Source of the DNA: Geobacter sp.
Lineage (GTDB): Bacteria; Desulfobacterota; Desulfuromonadia; Geobacterales; Geobacteraceae
Reading direction: 5' to 3'
Assembly: GCA_016177775.1 (NCBI GenBank)
Contig: JACOUQ010000008.1
Span: forward strand, 93,372-157,371
Length of the DNA: 64,000 nt
The position numbers and the translations under genes were made by a program. The notes under the pieces were generated by a model. That model was not told where the DNA came from. It did not search any database and worked only from the letters and a program-made list of their open reading frames with translations. Of this stretch, positions 18,901-26,527 are shown piece after piece; the first letter of the stretch is position 1; every line of letters begins with the position of its first letter.

Positions 18901-19351
18901 TCAGGGCCTCTTCCTCATGCTCGATCGGTTCCTCGGTGCCGGGGATTATGGGGACCCCGGCGGCTTGGGCGACCTTTCTCCCCGAGACCTTGTCCCCCAC
19001 CATCCGCTGCATCTCGGCGGTCGGACCGATAAAGACGATGCCGGCCCGCACGCACGCCTCGGCAAATTCGGCGTTCTCGGAGAGAAAGCCGTAGCCGGGA
19101 TGAATGGCGTCCACGTCAATATGCTTTGCAAGGGAGATAATCTCTTCGATGCCGAGATAGGCGTCAATGGGGCTTTTCCCCTTCCCCACCTGATAGGCCT
19201 CGTCAGCCTTGTACCGGTGGAGGGAGAGCTTGTCCTCCTCCGAATATATTGCCACCGTGCTGATTCCCAGCTCGGTGCAGGCGCGGAAAACGCGAATGGC
19301 GATCTCTCCGCGGTTGGCAACCAGTACTTTTCTGAACTTGCGTTTTTCCAT
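15905..19351 (-). CDS. pyc: pyruvate carboxylase, single-chain
   Basis: A 1148-residue enzyme that makes oxaloacetate from pyruvate, bicarbonate and ATP. Order: biotin carboxylase (1-450) with the glycine-rich AAGGGGRGMR and the active-site region EMNPRIQVEHTVTE; carboxyltransferase (about 530-830) with LLITDTTMRDAHQS and HLHTHDTSSN; allosteric/tetramer region; and biotin carrier at the C terminus with the biotinylated lysine in TEAMKMETN. Size and order match single-chain alpha4 enzymes. In acetate-oxidising Geobacteraceae it replenishes the TCA cycle. It is monocistronic, with its own candidate promoter and a strong terminator. Confidence 0.98.
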   Translation of the reverse strand: MEKRKFRKVLVANRGEIAIRVFRACTELGISTVAIYSEEDKLSLHRYKADEAYQVGKGKSPIDAYLGIEEIISLAKHIDVDAIHPGYGFLSENAEFAEACVRAGIVFIGPTAEMQRMVGDKVSGRKVAQAAGVPIIPGTEEPIEHEEEALKFAKDHGYPIIIKAAAGGGGRGMRVARNQKELLEGLVSARSEAKAAFGNPAVFLERYIENPKHIEVQILGDSHGNLVHFFERDCSIQRRHQKVVEFAPSLCLSQKKRKEICDAALRIGQHVSYLNAGTVEFLVDSDDNFFFIEMNPRIQVEHTVTEMITGRNLVQTQIIIAEGKKLSDPEIGIPNQGAIDMRGYAIQCRITTEDPANSFAPDFGTITTYRSSAGFGVRLDAGNAFTGSRITPHYDSLLVKVTSWGLTFEGASHVMYRALQEFRVRGVKTNIPFLENVITHPVFLSGTCDTSFIEKHPELLQIPEKQDRATKVLTFLGDVVVNGSAGIAKPLKSSSLIDPRIPEIDYTQPRPAGTRDLFMKLGAEGLSKWIMEQKRLLITDTTMRDAHQSNLATRVRTHDLLNIAEPTSYLGADLFSLECWGGATFDVSMRFLKECPWQRLHKLSEAVPNILFQMLLRGSNAVGYTNYPDNVVQRFVEEAASSGIDIFRVFDSLNWTRGMAVAMEAVRKSGKICEASMCYTGDITDPKRDKYPLEYYVNMAKELEKMGAHILAIKDMAGLLKPLAAYKLIKALKEEIGIPVHLHTHDTSSNGSATLLKACEAGVDIVDAALSSMSGLTSQPNLNALVATLEGSERDPQVNAAGLQKLANYWETVRDYYAPFESGLKSGTAEVYHHEIPGGQYSNYKPQVAGLGLLDRWEECKEMYHKVNMMFGDIVKVTPSSKVVGDMAMFLVKNNIQPEDVFTKSEELAFPESVIGMFKGMLGQPYQGWPEELQKVILRGEEPITCRPGELLEPVDFDEMQIELETKVGHPVDDKSLMSYILYPHVYPEFDKYRQEFSDTSVIPTPIFFYGLEPGQETSIEIQPGKTLIIKLNAVGKVHPDGTRDIFFELNGQQRQVTVRDQSVVTEEAVRQKADKSNPKHVGAPMPGKVLKLNVKAGDSIKAGDVLMVTEAMKMETNIKAKEDCVIAEVKFKEGDKVEKEDLVVVLA

Positions 19352-19471
19352 GCAGATCCTCCGGCAGAACTGTTTTTATCAAAAATAAAACGTATACAAA
19401 GCCGATAAAATTTAGTAGCGCTAAAGTTATTTAGTTATTTTGAATAGTTACAAACCATTACCGCATCGTAA

Positions 19472-19500
19472 ATAAAAACAGAACCTGAAAATAAAGTCAA
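19472..19500 (-). promoter_or_regulatory. candidate sigma-70 promoter for pyc
   Basis: On the minus strand TTGACT (19500-19495) and TTTTAT (19477-19472) are 17 bases apart in an AT-rich gap. Transcription would start near 19465, giving a leader of about 115 bases. Confidence 0.5.
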
Positions 19501-19635
19501 CTACAAACTCATGTTTTGCAGGCTAAAACGAGTAACAGAACATATATATTTATACAAATTTTCCCTTCCCCGTAAGCCGTGTTTAATGTTAGTATGCGAC
19601 CATCGCGTTTAAACTATTCCAAAGGAGTATTGCGT

Positions 19636-20610
19636 ATGTCATCCCGGAAAATCACCGCCATCTTCCTCTCCTCCCTTGCAATGCTTGTGCTCCAGACAGC
19701 CATGGCCGTCGGGGCTGACGAGACCAAAAAAGCCGCCCCGGCTGAAGCCGTTGCCGCAAAAGTCAACGGCGTAGCCATCAGCCGTGTCGAGGTGGAGCGG
19801 GCCGCAAAGGCCATTGCATCCCAAAACCCTGCAATGCCGGAAGATGCGAAGGAGCTGGAGAAGAAGGCTGTCGACCAGCTTGTCACAGCCGAAGTCCTCT
19901 ACCAGGCAGGCAAAAAGATAGAGATCAAGGACCTGGACAAATTGGTATCCGAGCAGATCGTCAAGGCCCGTGAGCGCTTCCCGAACCCGGAGGATTACAA
20001 GAAAGCGCTCGATAGCTTCGGCATGACCGAAAAGGAGCTTGAAACCATTGCCCGCAAGGACATCGTGATCAACAAGCTGCTGGAAAAGGAATTGACTCCA
20101 ACCGTCAAGGTCACCGACGAAGACCTGAAGAAGTTTTACGATGAGAACAAGGAAAAATTCAAGACCGGCGAAATGGTAAAGGCCAGCCATATCCTGGTGG
20201 GTGTGGACGAGAAGGCGACCGCCGAGGAGAAGACCAAGTCAAAGGAGAAGGCAGAGGCAATCCTGAAGCGGGTCAAGGGGGGCGAGGACTTCGCCGAGGT
20301 CGCAATGAAGGAATCCACCTGCCCCAGCGGCAAGCAGGGGGGCGACCTGGGCTCATTCGGCAAGGGGCAGATGGTTCCCCCGTTCGAGAAGGTCGCATTC
20401 TCCCTCAAGCCGGGTGAAATTAGCGACGTGGTTGAGACCCAGTTCGGCTACCATATCATCAAGCTCACCGAAAAGCGGGAAGCCGGCTACATGAAGATCG
20501 AGGATGTCAAAGAGCGTCTGCAGGAATACCTGATGAACCAGAAGCGGAGCAAGGCTTTCGGCGACTTCCTGGAGAAGCTGAAGAAGGAAGCGAAGATAGA
20601 AATACTTTAG
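19636..20610 (+). CDS. parvulin-type peptidyl-prolyl isomerase, periplasmic foldase
   Basis: A 324-residue protein with a signal peptide (residues 1-26, ending TAMAVGA), a SurA-like helical N-terminal chaperone region (about 40-170) and a parvulin domain (about 185-285). The domain is marked by MVKASHILVGVDE, GGEDFAEVAMKES, GGDLGSFGKGQMVPPFE and TQFGYHIIKL. It should help fold outer-membrane or secreted proteins in the periplasm. The ATG follows AAAGGAG; upstream in-frame codons have no binding site. The gene is divergent from pyc and followed by a strong hairpin terminator. SurA, PrsA and PpiD-like names are all possible; the single parvulin domain and lack of a TM anchor argue against PpiD. 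Confidence 0.92.
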   Translation: MSSRKITAIFLSSLAMLVLQTAMAVGADETKKAAPAEAVAAKVNGVAISRVEVERAAKAIASQNPAMPEDAKELEKKAVDQLVTAEVLYQAGKKIEIKDLDKLVSEQIVKARERFPNPEDYKKALDSFGMTEKELETIARKDIVINKLLEKELTPTVKVTDEDLKKFYDENKEKFKTGEMVKASHILVGVDEKATAEEKTKSKEKAEAILKRVKGGEDFAEVAMKESTCPSGKQGGDLGSFGKGQMVPPFEKVAFSLKPGEISDVVETQFGYHIIKLTEKREAGYMKIEDVKERLQEYLMNQKRSKAFGDFLEKLKKEAKIEIL

Positions 20611-20616
20611 AAAAGA

Positions 20617-20711
20617 AGGCTGTAGACTATAGGCTGTAGGTTTTCAAAGGCCGTTGGAGTCACGCTCCAACGGCCTTTTTGTTTTTCCCTTCAGCCTACA
20701 GCCTATAGCCT
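20617..20711. repeat. AGGCTGTAG repeat arms flanking a terminator
   Basis: The left arm (20617-20640, AGGCTGTAGACTATAGGCTG...) is mirrored by the right arm (20693-20711, CAGCCTACAGCCTATAGCC). The prsA-type terminator sits between them. The right arm touches the stop of the slipin gene at 20710. The same motif recurs at 27737-27797. Confidence 0.7.
20646..20686 (+). terminator. intrinsic terminator of the foldase gene
   Basis: AAGGCCGTTGGAG pairs with CTCCAACGGCCTT around TCACG and is followed by TTTGTTTTT. An A-run on the other side may make it work for the convergent slipin gene as well. Confidence 0.88.
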
Positions 20712-21474
20712 ATTCCCCTTTCTTTTCCAAAAACATCTTGATAAGATCGATCGGCACCGGGAATATGGTGGTGGAGTTCTTCTCCGCCGCGATTTCGGTC
20801 AGCGTCTGGAGAAAGCGCAACTGGAGGGAAGTAGGCTCCGCAGCCAGCACTTTGGCCGCCTGGGCCAGCTTCTCCGACGCCTGGAACTCGCCGTCGGCGT
20901 GGATCACCTTCGCCCGCCGCTCCCGCTCCGCCTCGGCCTGCCTGGCAATGGCCCGCTGCATCTCCTGCGGGAGATCGATATTCTTCACCTCAACGTTGGA
21001 GACCTTCACCCCCCACGGCCCGGTGTGCCGGTCCAGGATCTCCTGCAGCTCCTTGTTGATCTTCTCCCGGTTGGCCAGAAGCTCGTCCAGCTCCACCTGT
21101 CCCAGCACGCTCCTGAGTGTGGTCTGGGAAAGCTGGCTGGTGGCGTAAAGGTAGTTCTCCACCTCCACTATCGCCTTGTCAGGAGCCATGACCCTGAAAT
21201 AGATGACCGCCGAGACCTTGACCGTCACGTTGTCATGGGTAATAACGTCCTGGGGAGGCACGTCGAAAGCCACGGTACGAAGCGACACCCGCACCAGCCG
21301 GTCGACGCCAGGGATGATGAAGAAAAGCCCCGGCCCCCGCACCCCGGCCAGGCGCCCGAGACGGAACAGCACACCCCGCTCGTACTCCGGAAGGATGCGA
21401 ACCGCACTGGCCAGGAACATGACTGCAATAATGACGACGAAAATAACAGGCACATAGTTGAAAATGTCAAACAT
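20710..21474 (-). CDS. slipin/stomatin-family SPFH membrane protein
   Basis: A 254-residue protein with one N-terminal TM segment (about 6-27) and an SPFH/band 7 domain: [43 protein letters not shown]-like [18 protein letters not shown] coiled-coil tail (about 170-215, rich in Ala, Glu, Arg) drives oligomerisation. Slipins form membrane-microdomain scaffolds and are processed by NfeD-type partner proteases. The start overlaps the upstream nfeD-like gene by 8 bases, the usual arrangement. Its stop lies in a dispersed repeat. Confidence 0.93.
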   Translation of the reverse strand: MFDIFNYVPVIFVVIIAVMFLASAVRILPEYERGVLFRLGRLAGVRGPGLFFIIPGVDRLVRVSLRTVAFDVPPQDVITHDNVTVKVSAVIYFRVMAPDKAIVEVENYLYATSQLSQTTLRSVLGQVELDELLANREKINKELQEILDRHTGPWGVKVSNVEVKNIDLPQEMQRAIARQAEAERERRAKVIHADGEFQASEKLAQAAKVLAAEPTSLQLRFLQTLTEIAAEKNSTTIFPVPIDLIKMFLEKKGE

Positions 21475-22762
21475 TGGAACCTCCCTTTCTCACTTTCACC
21501 CTCATACCCTCCACCGCTACCACCTCGATCTTTTCACCGGCGGAGATCGGCTCATCGCTCCAGGCTTCCCAGTACTCGCCGCGGACAAAGACCTTCCCCT
21601 CCGGCGCGATGTCCGTGTCGGCTTTCCCCCGCTCCCCCACCAGCCCCTCGGCGCCGGTGGCAGGCTTTTTCCGATACGCCTTCAAAGCCTTGGTGACCGC
21701 GAAGAGAAAGAAAATGACCGTGGCAGCCACGGTGATGACGATGACCTGCCATGAAACACGTAGATACGGTTCCGGCGATTCGAAAAGCATGAGCGACCCC
21801 AGCACCATGGAAATGACCCCTCCGACCGTGAGCATCCCGTGTGAAACGACCTTGACCTCCAGTATGAAGAGAATCAGCGCCAGCAGGATCAGGAGTACCC
21901 CGGCGTAATTCACCGGCAGGGTCTGAAAGGCAAAAAAAGCGAGGATCAGCGAAATCCCGCCGAAGACTCCGGGCAGTATGACTCCTGGATTGGAGAGCTC
22001 GAAGAAGATGCCGAGAATGCCGATCATCAGCAGCACGTACGCCACGTTCGGGTTGCCGATGACGCTCAGGATCCGCTGGCGGGCCGACATCTCGCGAAAT
22101 TCGATCCTGGCCCCGACTGTCCTGAGGACGACGGAATTTCCACCCCTCTGCAATTCCCGGCCATCAAGCTTCCGAAGGATATCGGCGCGATCGGCCGCGA
22201 TAAGGTCGATGACCCCCTCCTTCAGTGCCTCCTCGGCTGGCAACGACAGGCTCTCCCGGACCATTCGCCCGGCAAGCGCAGCATTGCGCCCCCGTTTCTC
22301 AGCTATCCCCCGCAGGTAGGCCTCGGCGTCGTTCACCACTTTTTGCTCCATGACATTGTCCGGCTTCTCCCCGAGGTTGACCGGATGCGCCGCGCCGATG
22401 TTGGTCCCCGGTGCCATTGCCGCAATGTCGGCGGCCAGAGTGATCACCGCCCCGGCAGAGGCAGCCCTGGCGCCGGACGGCGCCACATGAACCACCACCG
22501 GTACCGGACTGGCCATAATATCCTTTACCATCTGCCGCATGGCTGTATCGAGGCCACCGGGCGTGTCGATCTCCACCAGCACCAGCTCTGCCCCGGACTC
22601 GGCGGCGCTTTTCAACGCTCCGTGCAGATAGTCGGCCGTCACCGGCGTAACAGGATCGGAAATGGCTAGAACGTGGATAGGCTTTCCTTCTGCGGCAAAA
22701 GCTCGCGCAGCGGGTAACAAGAAGAAAACCATCCAGCACATGGCAATTACGAACCACTTCAT
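21467..22762 (-). CDS. NfeD-family membrane serine protease (stomatin operon partner)
   Basis: A 431-residue protein with a signal peptide (residues 1-23), a ClpP-class serine protease domain (about 28-225), four or five TM helices (about 235-360) and a C-terminal OB-fold NfeD domain (about 365-431). The active-site serine is expected in [12 protein letters not shown], near the ClpP-like IDTPGG motif ([14 protein letters not shown]). In archaea and bacteria these enzymes cleave the hydrophobic tail of the stomatin encoded next to them. The gene overlaps the slipin start by 8 bases, so the pair is translationally linked. Confidence 0.93.
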   Translation of the reverse strand: MKWFVIAMCWMVFFLLPAARAFAAEGKPIHVLAISDPVTPVTADYLHGALKSAAESGAELVLVEIDTPGGLDTAMRQMVKDIMASPVPVVVHVAPSGARAASAGAVITLAADIAAMAPGTNIGAAHPVNLGEKPDNVMEQKVVNDAEAYLRGIAEKRGRNAALAGRMVRESLSLPAEEALKEGVIDLIAADRADILRKLDGRELQRGGNSVVLRTVGARIEFREMSARQRILSVIGNPNVAYVLLMIGILGIFFELSNPGVILPGVFGGISLILAFFAFQTLPVNYAGVLLILLALILFILEVKVVSHGMLTVGGVISMVLGSLMLFESPEPYLRVSWQVIVITVAATVIFFLFAVTKALKAYRKKPATGAEGLVGERGKADTDIAPEGKVFVRGEYWEAWSDEPISAGEKIEVVAVEGMRVKVRKGGSNV

Positions 22763-22853
22763 GACCCGACCCCCAAGGGATTATACCGCCACGGCGGCGC
22801 CAGTCAATTGGCCCCTTGCCAAAGCCGTCCAAAAATGCTATTAACGGCTCATA

Positions 22854-24239
22854 ATGACCGTGAAGGAACAGGCAAAAATACTACTGGTTGACGACGAGCA
22901 ATCGAGCCTGGAGGCGCTCACCCTCCTGCTCAAGAGCACGGGTCACACAGTATCTGCCACTTCGTCAGGTGGCGAAGCCGCCTCCCTTATCGGACGCGAT
23001 AGCTTCGACATCATCATCACCGACCTCTTCCTTCCCGACTTCGACGGCATCGAGCTCCTCAAAAAAGCGCGGGATATCTCGCCGCGCAGCGAGGTAATTC
23101 TCATCACCGGCCACGCCTCGGCCCAGACGGCAGTCAAGGCCATGAAGGAAGGGGCCTTCGACTACATCGTCAAGCCGATCAATATAGAAGAGCTGCGCAT
23201 CATCATCGCCAAGGCATTGGAGAAAACCCGCCTTGTCAGCGAAAACGTCTACCTGAAAAAACAGCTCCGGGAGAAGTACGAGTTCTCGAACATCATCGGC
23301 AGCTCTCCGGCAATGCAGAAGGTCTTCTCCAGAATGAAGAAGATCATCAACACCGACTCCACGGTTCTGATCCTGGGGGAGTCGGGGACCGGCAAGGAGG
23401 TGGTTGCCAGGGCCATCCATTTCAACGGCCCGCGCAAGGATAAGCCGTTCGTCGCCGTCCATTGCGGAGCCATTCCGGAAAACCTGCTTGAGAGCGAACT
23501 GTTCGGTCACACCAAGGGGTCGTTCACCGGCGCAATCCGCGACAAGATCGGCAAGTTCGAGGCAGCCAACCAGGGGACCATTTTCCTGGACGAGATCGGC
23601 ACCCTTCCCATGCACCTGCAGATCAAGCTGCTTCGGGTCCTGCAGGAGCAGGAGGTGGAGCGGATCGGCTCCAACAAGCAGATCAAGCTGGACGTACGCG
23701 TGATTTCCGCCACCAACGCCAACCTGGAGGAAGAGGTCAAGAAGGGGAATTTCCGCGAGGACCTCTTCTATCGCCTGAACGTCATCCCGATCCTGCTGCC
23801 GCCTCTTCGGGAGCGGCTCGAAGACATCCTGCCGCTTGTCCGCCACTTCCTGGAAAAGTACTGCCGCTCCATGAAGCGCACCAAAATGGTACTACCAAAA
23901 GAGGCAATAGAGGCGCTGGAGATGCACGACTGGCCTGGTAACGTGCGAGAGCTGGAAAACACGGTGGAGCGGATAGTGGCCCTGACCGAGGGGGACCACA
24001 TAACCCTGGACGATCTGCCGACCAACATGGCCAAGGCCTACGGAAGCACAGCCGGCCTGCCGACCCGCGTCACGACCGCTGGCATCGACCTGCCGAAAAC
24101 CGTTTCCGAAATTGAGATGAAAATGATCTCCGAAGCGCTTGAGATTGCCGGCGGGGTGAAAGCCAAGGCCGCGGCCCTGCTTAATCTCAACCGGACCACC
24201 CTGGTGGAGAAGATGCGGCGGCTGGGAATGTCTTTGTAA
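22854..24239 (+). CDS. NtrC-family sigma-54-dependent response regulator
   Basis: A 461-residue regulator. Receiver domain (about 8-125) with the phospho-acceptor in IIITDLFLPDFDG; AAA+ domain (about 145-380) with Walker A GESGTGKE, Walker B FLDEIG and the sigma-54 contact loop GSFTGA in place of the usual GAFTGA; and a Fis-type helix-turn-helix at the end (KAAALLNLNRTTLVEKMRRL). It should activate sigma-54 promoters when phosphorylated. No histidine kinase lies beside it, so its partner is encoded elsewhere. The Ser-for-Ala change in the loop occurs in some active members, so activity is still likely. Confidence 0.95.
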   Translation: MTVKEQAKILLVDDEQSSLEALTLLLKSTGHTVSATSSGGEAASLIGRDSFDIIITDLFLPDFDGIELLKKARDISPRSEVILITGHASAQTAVKAMKEGAFDYIVKPINIEELRIIIAKALEKTRLVSENVYLKKQLREKYEFSNIIGSSPAMQKVFSRMKKIINTDSTVLILGESGTGKEVVARAIHFNGPRKDKPFVAVHCGAIPENLLESELFGHTKGSFTGAIRDKIGKFEAANQGTIFLDEIGTLPMHLQIKLLRVLQEQEVERIGSNKQIKLDVRVISATNANLEEEVKKGNFREDLFYRLNVIPILLPPLRERLEDILPLVRHFLEKYCRSMKRTKMVLPKEAIEALEMHDWPGNVRELENTVERIVALTEGDHITLDDLPTNMAKAYGSTAGLPTRVTTAGIDLPKTVSEIEMKMISEALEIAGGVKAKAAALLNLNRTTLVEKMRRLGMSL

Positions 24240-24241
24240 AA

Positions 24242-24305
24242 GCAGGGACTAGGGACTGGAAACCGAAAAAATAAGCCAGTCCCTAGTCCCTAGTCCCTGC
24301 TTTTT
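24242..24305. repeat. GGGACTAGGGACT phased palindrome
   Basis: GCAGGGACTAGGGACTGG (24242-24259) is mirrored by CCAGTCCCTAGTCCCTAGTC... (24276-24300), then a T-run. The unit CTAGTCC repeats every 7 bases. It lies between convergent genes and may end transcription of the NtrC-type gene. It includes the last codons of the thioesterase. Confidence 0.75.
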
Positions 24306-24737
24306 CACCCGAAACACCGAATGAAACGTCGCCACCTTCGTCCCGTCCTCAGCGAACACCTCCGCCTTCCCGTCCAAAGTCCTCTCATCCTTCCATACCG
24401 CATGCGCCTCGGCCCTCACCGTTCCCCCCTTGACAGGCGCATGGAATTTCAGGGAAAGGTCGGTGGTGGCGAACTTGCTATCCTCCGGAAGCAGGGTCTT
24501 CATGGCAATGGCCACGGCCGTGTCGGCCAGCGCCGTCACCGCCCCGCCATGCATAAGCCCCCACCCCTGGGCCAGCTTCACCTTGAACGGCATGGTCAGG
24601 ACCGCCTTCCCGTCGGCCGCCTCCTTGATTTGCATCCCCAGAAGCTCCTCGAAAGGCGCGCAGGCAATCCAGGCCGGCAGCTTGAACGGCAGCGGCTCCC
24701 CTTCCACCATCGGCTCGTCGTAAAGATGCTTGTACAT
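24249..24737 (-). CDS. PaaI-type hotdog thioesterase
   Basis: A 162-residue hotdog-fold acyl-CoA thioesterase. The core has WGLMHGGAVTALADTAVAIA, where the HGG motif and the following acidic residue serve catalysis in the PaaI group, and the strand TDLSLKFHAPVKGGTVRAEA. The substrate is probably an aromatic or medium-chain acyl-CoA, not determinable here. The ATG follows GGAGAGGAT. The last 16 or so residues (QGLGTRDWLIFSVSSP) are read from the palindromic repeat at 24242-24305 and do not belong to the fold. Confidence 0.88.
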   Translation of the reverse strand: MYKHLYDEPMVEGEPLPFKLPAWIACAPFEELLGMQIKEAADGKAVLTMPFKVKLAQGWGLMHGGAVTALADTAVAIAMKTLLPEDSKFATTDLSLKFHAPVKGGTVRAEAHAVWKDERTLDGKAEVFAEDGTKVATFHSVFRVKKQGLGTRDWLIFSVSSP

Positions 24738-24763
24738 TTATCCTCTCCGGTTTCCAATTCCTT

Positions 24764-25495
24764 CTATTTGCCCTTCCCCGACACTTCCTTCCCCAGAAGC
24801 CCCATAACCTGCTTCATGTCCTCCCAGACATCACGCTTCAGCGCCGCATCGCGCAAAAGCGCCGCCGGGTGATAGGTAGGCATGAGCGGGATGCCGTGGT
24901 AGTCATGGAACTGGCCGCGGAGCTTCGAGATAGGGGTATTGGTGGAGAGAAGGGTCTGGGCAGCGAATCTCCCCAGGGCAACGATGACCTGCGGACCGAT
25001 GGACCGCACCTGCCGCAGCATGAACGACCCGCACGCCTCGACCTCGGACGGCAGTGGGTCGCGGTTGTTTGGTGGCCGGCACTTGAGGACGTTGCAGATG
25101 TAGACCTCGCTCCGCTCGAACCCCATTGCCTGGATGATCTTTGTCAGAAGATGCCCTGCCTCACCCACGAACGGCTCCCCCTTCAGGTCCTCGTCCCGCC
25201 CCGGCGCCTCGCCCACAAAGACAAGGCGGGCATGGGGATTGCCGACGCCGAAGACGAGATTGGTCCGGCCGTCGCCAAGGGAGCAGCGGCCGCATTCTCC
25301 CATTGACTGGCGGATTTCATCCAGGGTTTCCCTGCCCGTTTCAGGTGTTGCCTCGGAAATAAAGCCGGGCGACGCCGTTTCGGAAGTCTCCACCCCTGCT
25401 GCCAGCGGCAGGCCGTCGACCCCTGTTTCGGCAAGCTCCTCCAGATAGACCCGCAAGCCCCCCAGGGTTTCCTGCAATGTCAGATCGGCTTTCAT
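24764..25495 (-). CDS. uracil-DNA glycosylase, family 4 ([4Fe-4S])
   Basis: A 243-residue DNA repair enzyme that removes uracil from DNA. The N-terminal 70 residues are a variable linker. The domain then shows GECGRCSLG, the family 4 motif FVGEAPGRDEDLKGEPFVG, CNVLKCRPPNNRDPLP and the closing PTYHPAALLRD. Cysteines in CGRC, CNVLKC/CRPP and EACGSF are placed to bind the iron-sulfur cluster. The start is the ATG behind AGAGGAG at 25495; reading the same frame further would run antisense through the neighbouring divergent gene. The promoter region is shared with the phospholipase C-like gene. Confidence 0.93.
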   Translation of the reverse strand: MKADLTLQETLGGLRVYLEELAETGVDGLPLAAGVETSETASPGFISEATPETGRETLDEIRQSMGECGRCSLGDGRTNLVFGVGNPHARLVFVGEAPGRDEDLKGEPFVGEAGHLLTKIIQAMGFERSEVYICNVLKCRPPNNRDPLPSEVEACGSFMLRQVRSIGPQVIVALGRFAAQTLLSTNTPISKLRGQFHDYHGIPLMPTYHPAALLRDAALKRDVWEDMKQVMGLLGKEVSGKGK

Positions 25496-25528
25496 GGACT
25501 CCTCTTTACACATGCTGCTTTGTCCTAT

Positions 25529-26482
25529 ATGCTTGAAAACATGATCATACTGATAATAGCACTGGCCACATGCCTGCTCGTACCAGCTGATGCCTTTGCC
25601 TGGGGAGCCGGCATCCACCTGCAACTCGGCTCCTCGGTCCTCTCCAACCTGGACGCCATCAGGCCCGAGGTGGCGGCCATCATCGCCCGCTTCCCCCACG
25701 ATTTCCTCTATGGCTCCATCGCGGCAGACATCACGGTGGGGAAGAAGTTTACCCACTACCTGCTTCATTGCCACCGCTGGGCAATGGGGAAAAAAGTGCT
25801 GGAGCGGGCGGAAACCGACTCCCAGAAGGCGTGCGCCTATGGATACCTGACGCACCTTGCGGCGGACTCCATCGCCCACAACTACTACGTCCCCTACAAA
25901 ATCATGCGCACCTTCTCGACCCTGACCATGAAACATGCCTACTGGGAGATGCGCTTCGAAGCCTTCGTGGACAGGGACATCTGGGAAACGGCCCGGCACG
26001 TGGCGCAGGAGAACTACAAGCTGAACGACACCCTGCTGCGCAAGGTAATTGCCGATACCCTCTTCTCTTTCGGCACAAATAAGCGGATATTCAACTCGAT
26101 CCTCTTGGTCAACCGGCTGGAAAAGTGGCAGAAGGTGCTTCATGCCCTTTCGGCAAATTCCCGTTACGCACTGAGGGAGGAAGACCGCAACGAGTACATG
26201 GCCCTGGCAAGAGAAGCGGTTTTTGACGTGCTGAACAACCTGAACGACTCGCGGTTTCTTCAGGCCGACCCTACCGGGGAACGGGCGCTGAAAACCGCCG
26301 AAGCTGTGCGGCGAAACCTTCGACTCCTTTACGGCAGCGGCAAGTTGACGAGGGAGCAGGCAACCGCGGAGATCGAGGAGATGAGAAAGGTCCTCAGGGA
26401 TTCCATCTGCTCCCCGAAGAATCTGCGGCAGATACACACCGGGAAACGCCGGCTCCTGGGCTTCGGGAAATTAATCGGTTGA
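25529..26482 (+). CDS. zinc-dependent phospholipase C-like protein
   Basis: About 318 residues. A hydrophobic leader (MIILIIALATCLLVPADAFA) ends just before Trp-Gly (AWGAGIHLQ), which matches the zinc phospholipase C/S1 nuclease group, where the N-terminal Trp of the mature chain binds metal. Other ligands are likely in FLYGSIAADITVGKK, FTHYLLHCHRW and YGYLTHLAADSIAHNYYVP (His and Asp). The rest is helical. No strong ribosome binding site is seen; starts at 25529 or 25541 fit the leader. Substrate is unproven. It is divergent from the uracil glycosylase. Confidence 0.8.
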   Translation: MLENMIILIIALATCLLVPADAFAWGAGIHLQLGSSVLSNLDAIRPEVAAIIARFPHDFLYGSIAADITVGKKFTHYLLHCHRWAMGKKVLERAETDSQKACAYGYLTHLAADSIAHNYYVPYKIMRTFSTLTMKHAYWEMRFEAFVDRDIWETARHVAQENYKLNDTLLRKVIADTLFSFGTNKRIFNSILLVNRLEKWQKVLHALSANSRYALREEDRNEYMALAREAVFDVLNNLNDSRFLQADPTGERALKTAEAVRRNLRLLYGSGKLTREQATAEIEEMRKVLRDSICSPKNLRQIHTGKRRLLGFGKLIG

Positions 26483-26488
26483 GGTTTC

Positions 26489-26527
26489 CCCAGTCCTTTA
26501 GGCCCAGTTGGGTCCCAGTCCCTGCCT
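26489..26527. repeat. degenerate GGGACT-type palindrome at the coaBC stop
   Basis: The segment from CCCAGTCC through GGGTCCCAGTCCCTGCC resembles the repeat at 24242-24305, with decayed symmetry. It contains the coaBC stop and last codons, and lies 7 bases past the stop of the phospholipase C-like gene. Confidence 0.45.

Noticed and set aside
25496..26437. N-terminal extension of the uracil-DNA glycosylase
   Set aside because: It would run antisense through the phospholipase C-like gene, and a good ribosome binding site with ATG exists at 25495.
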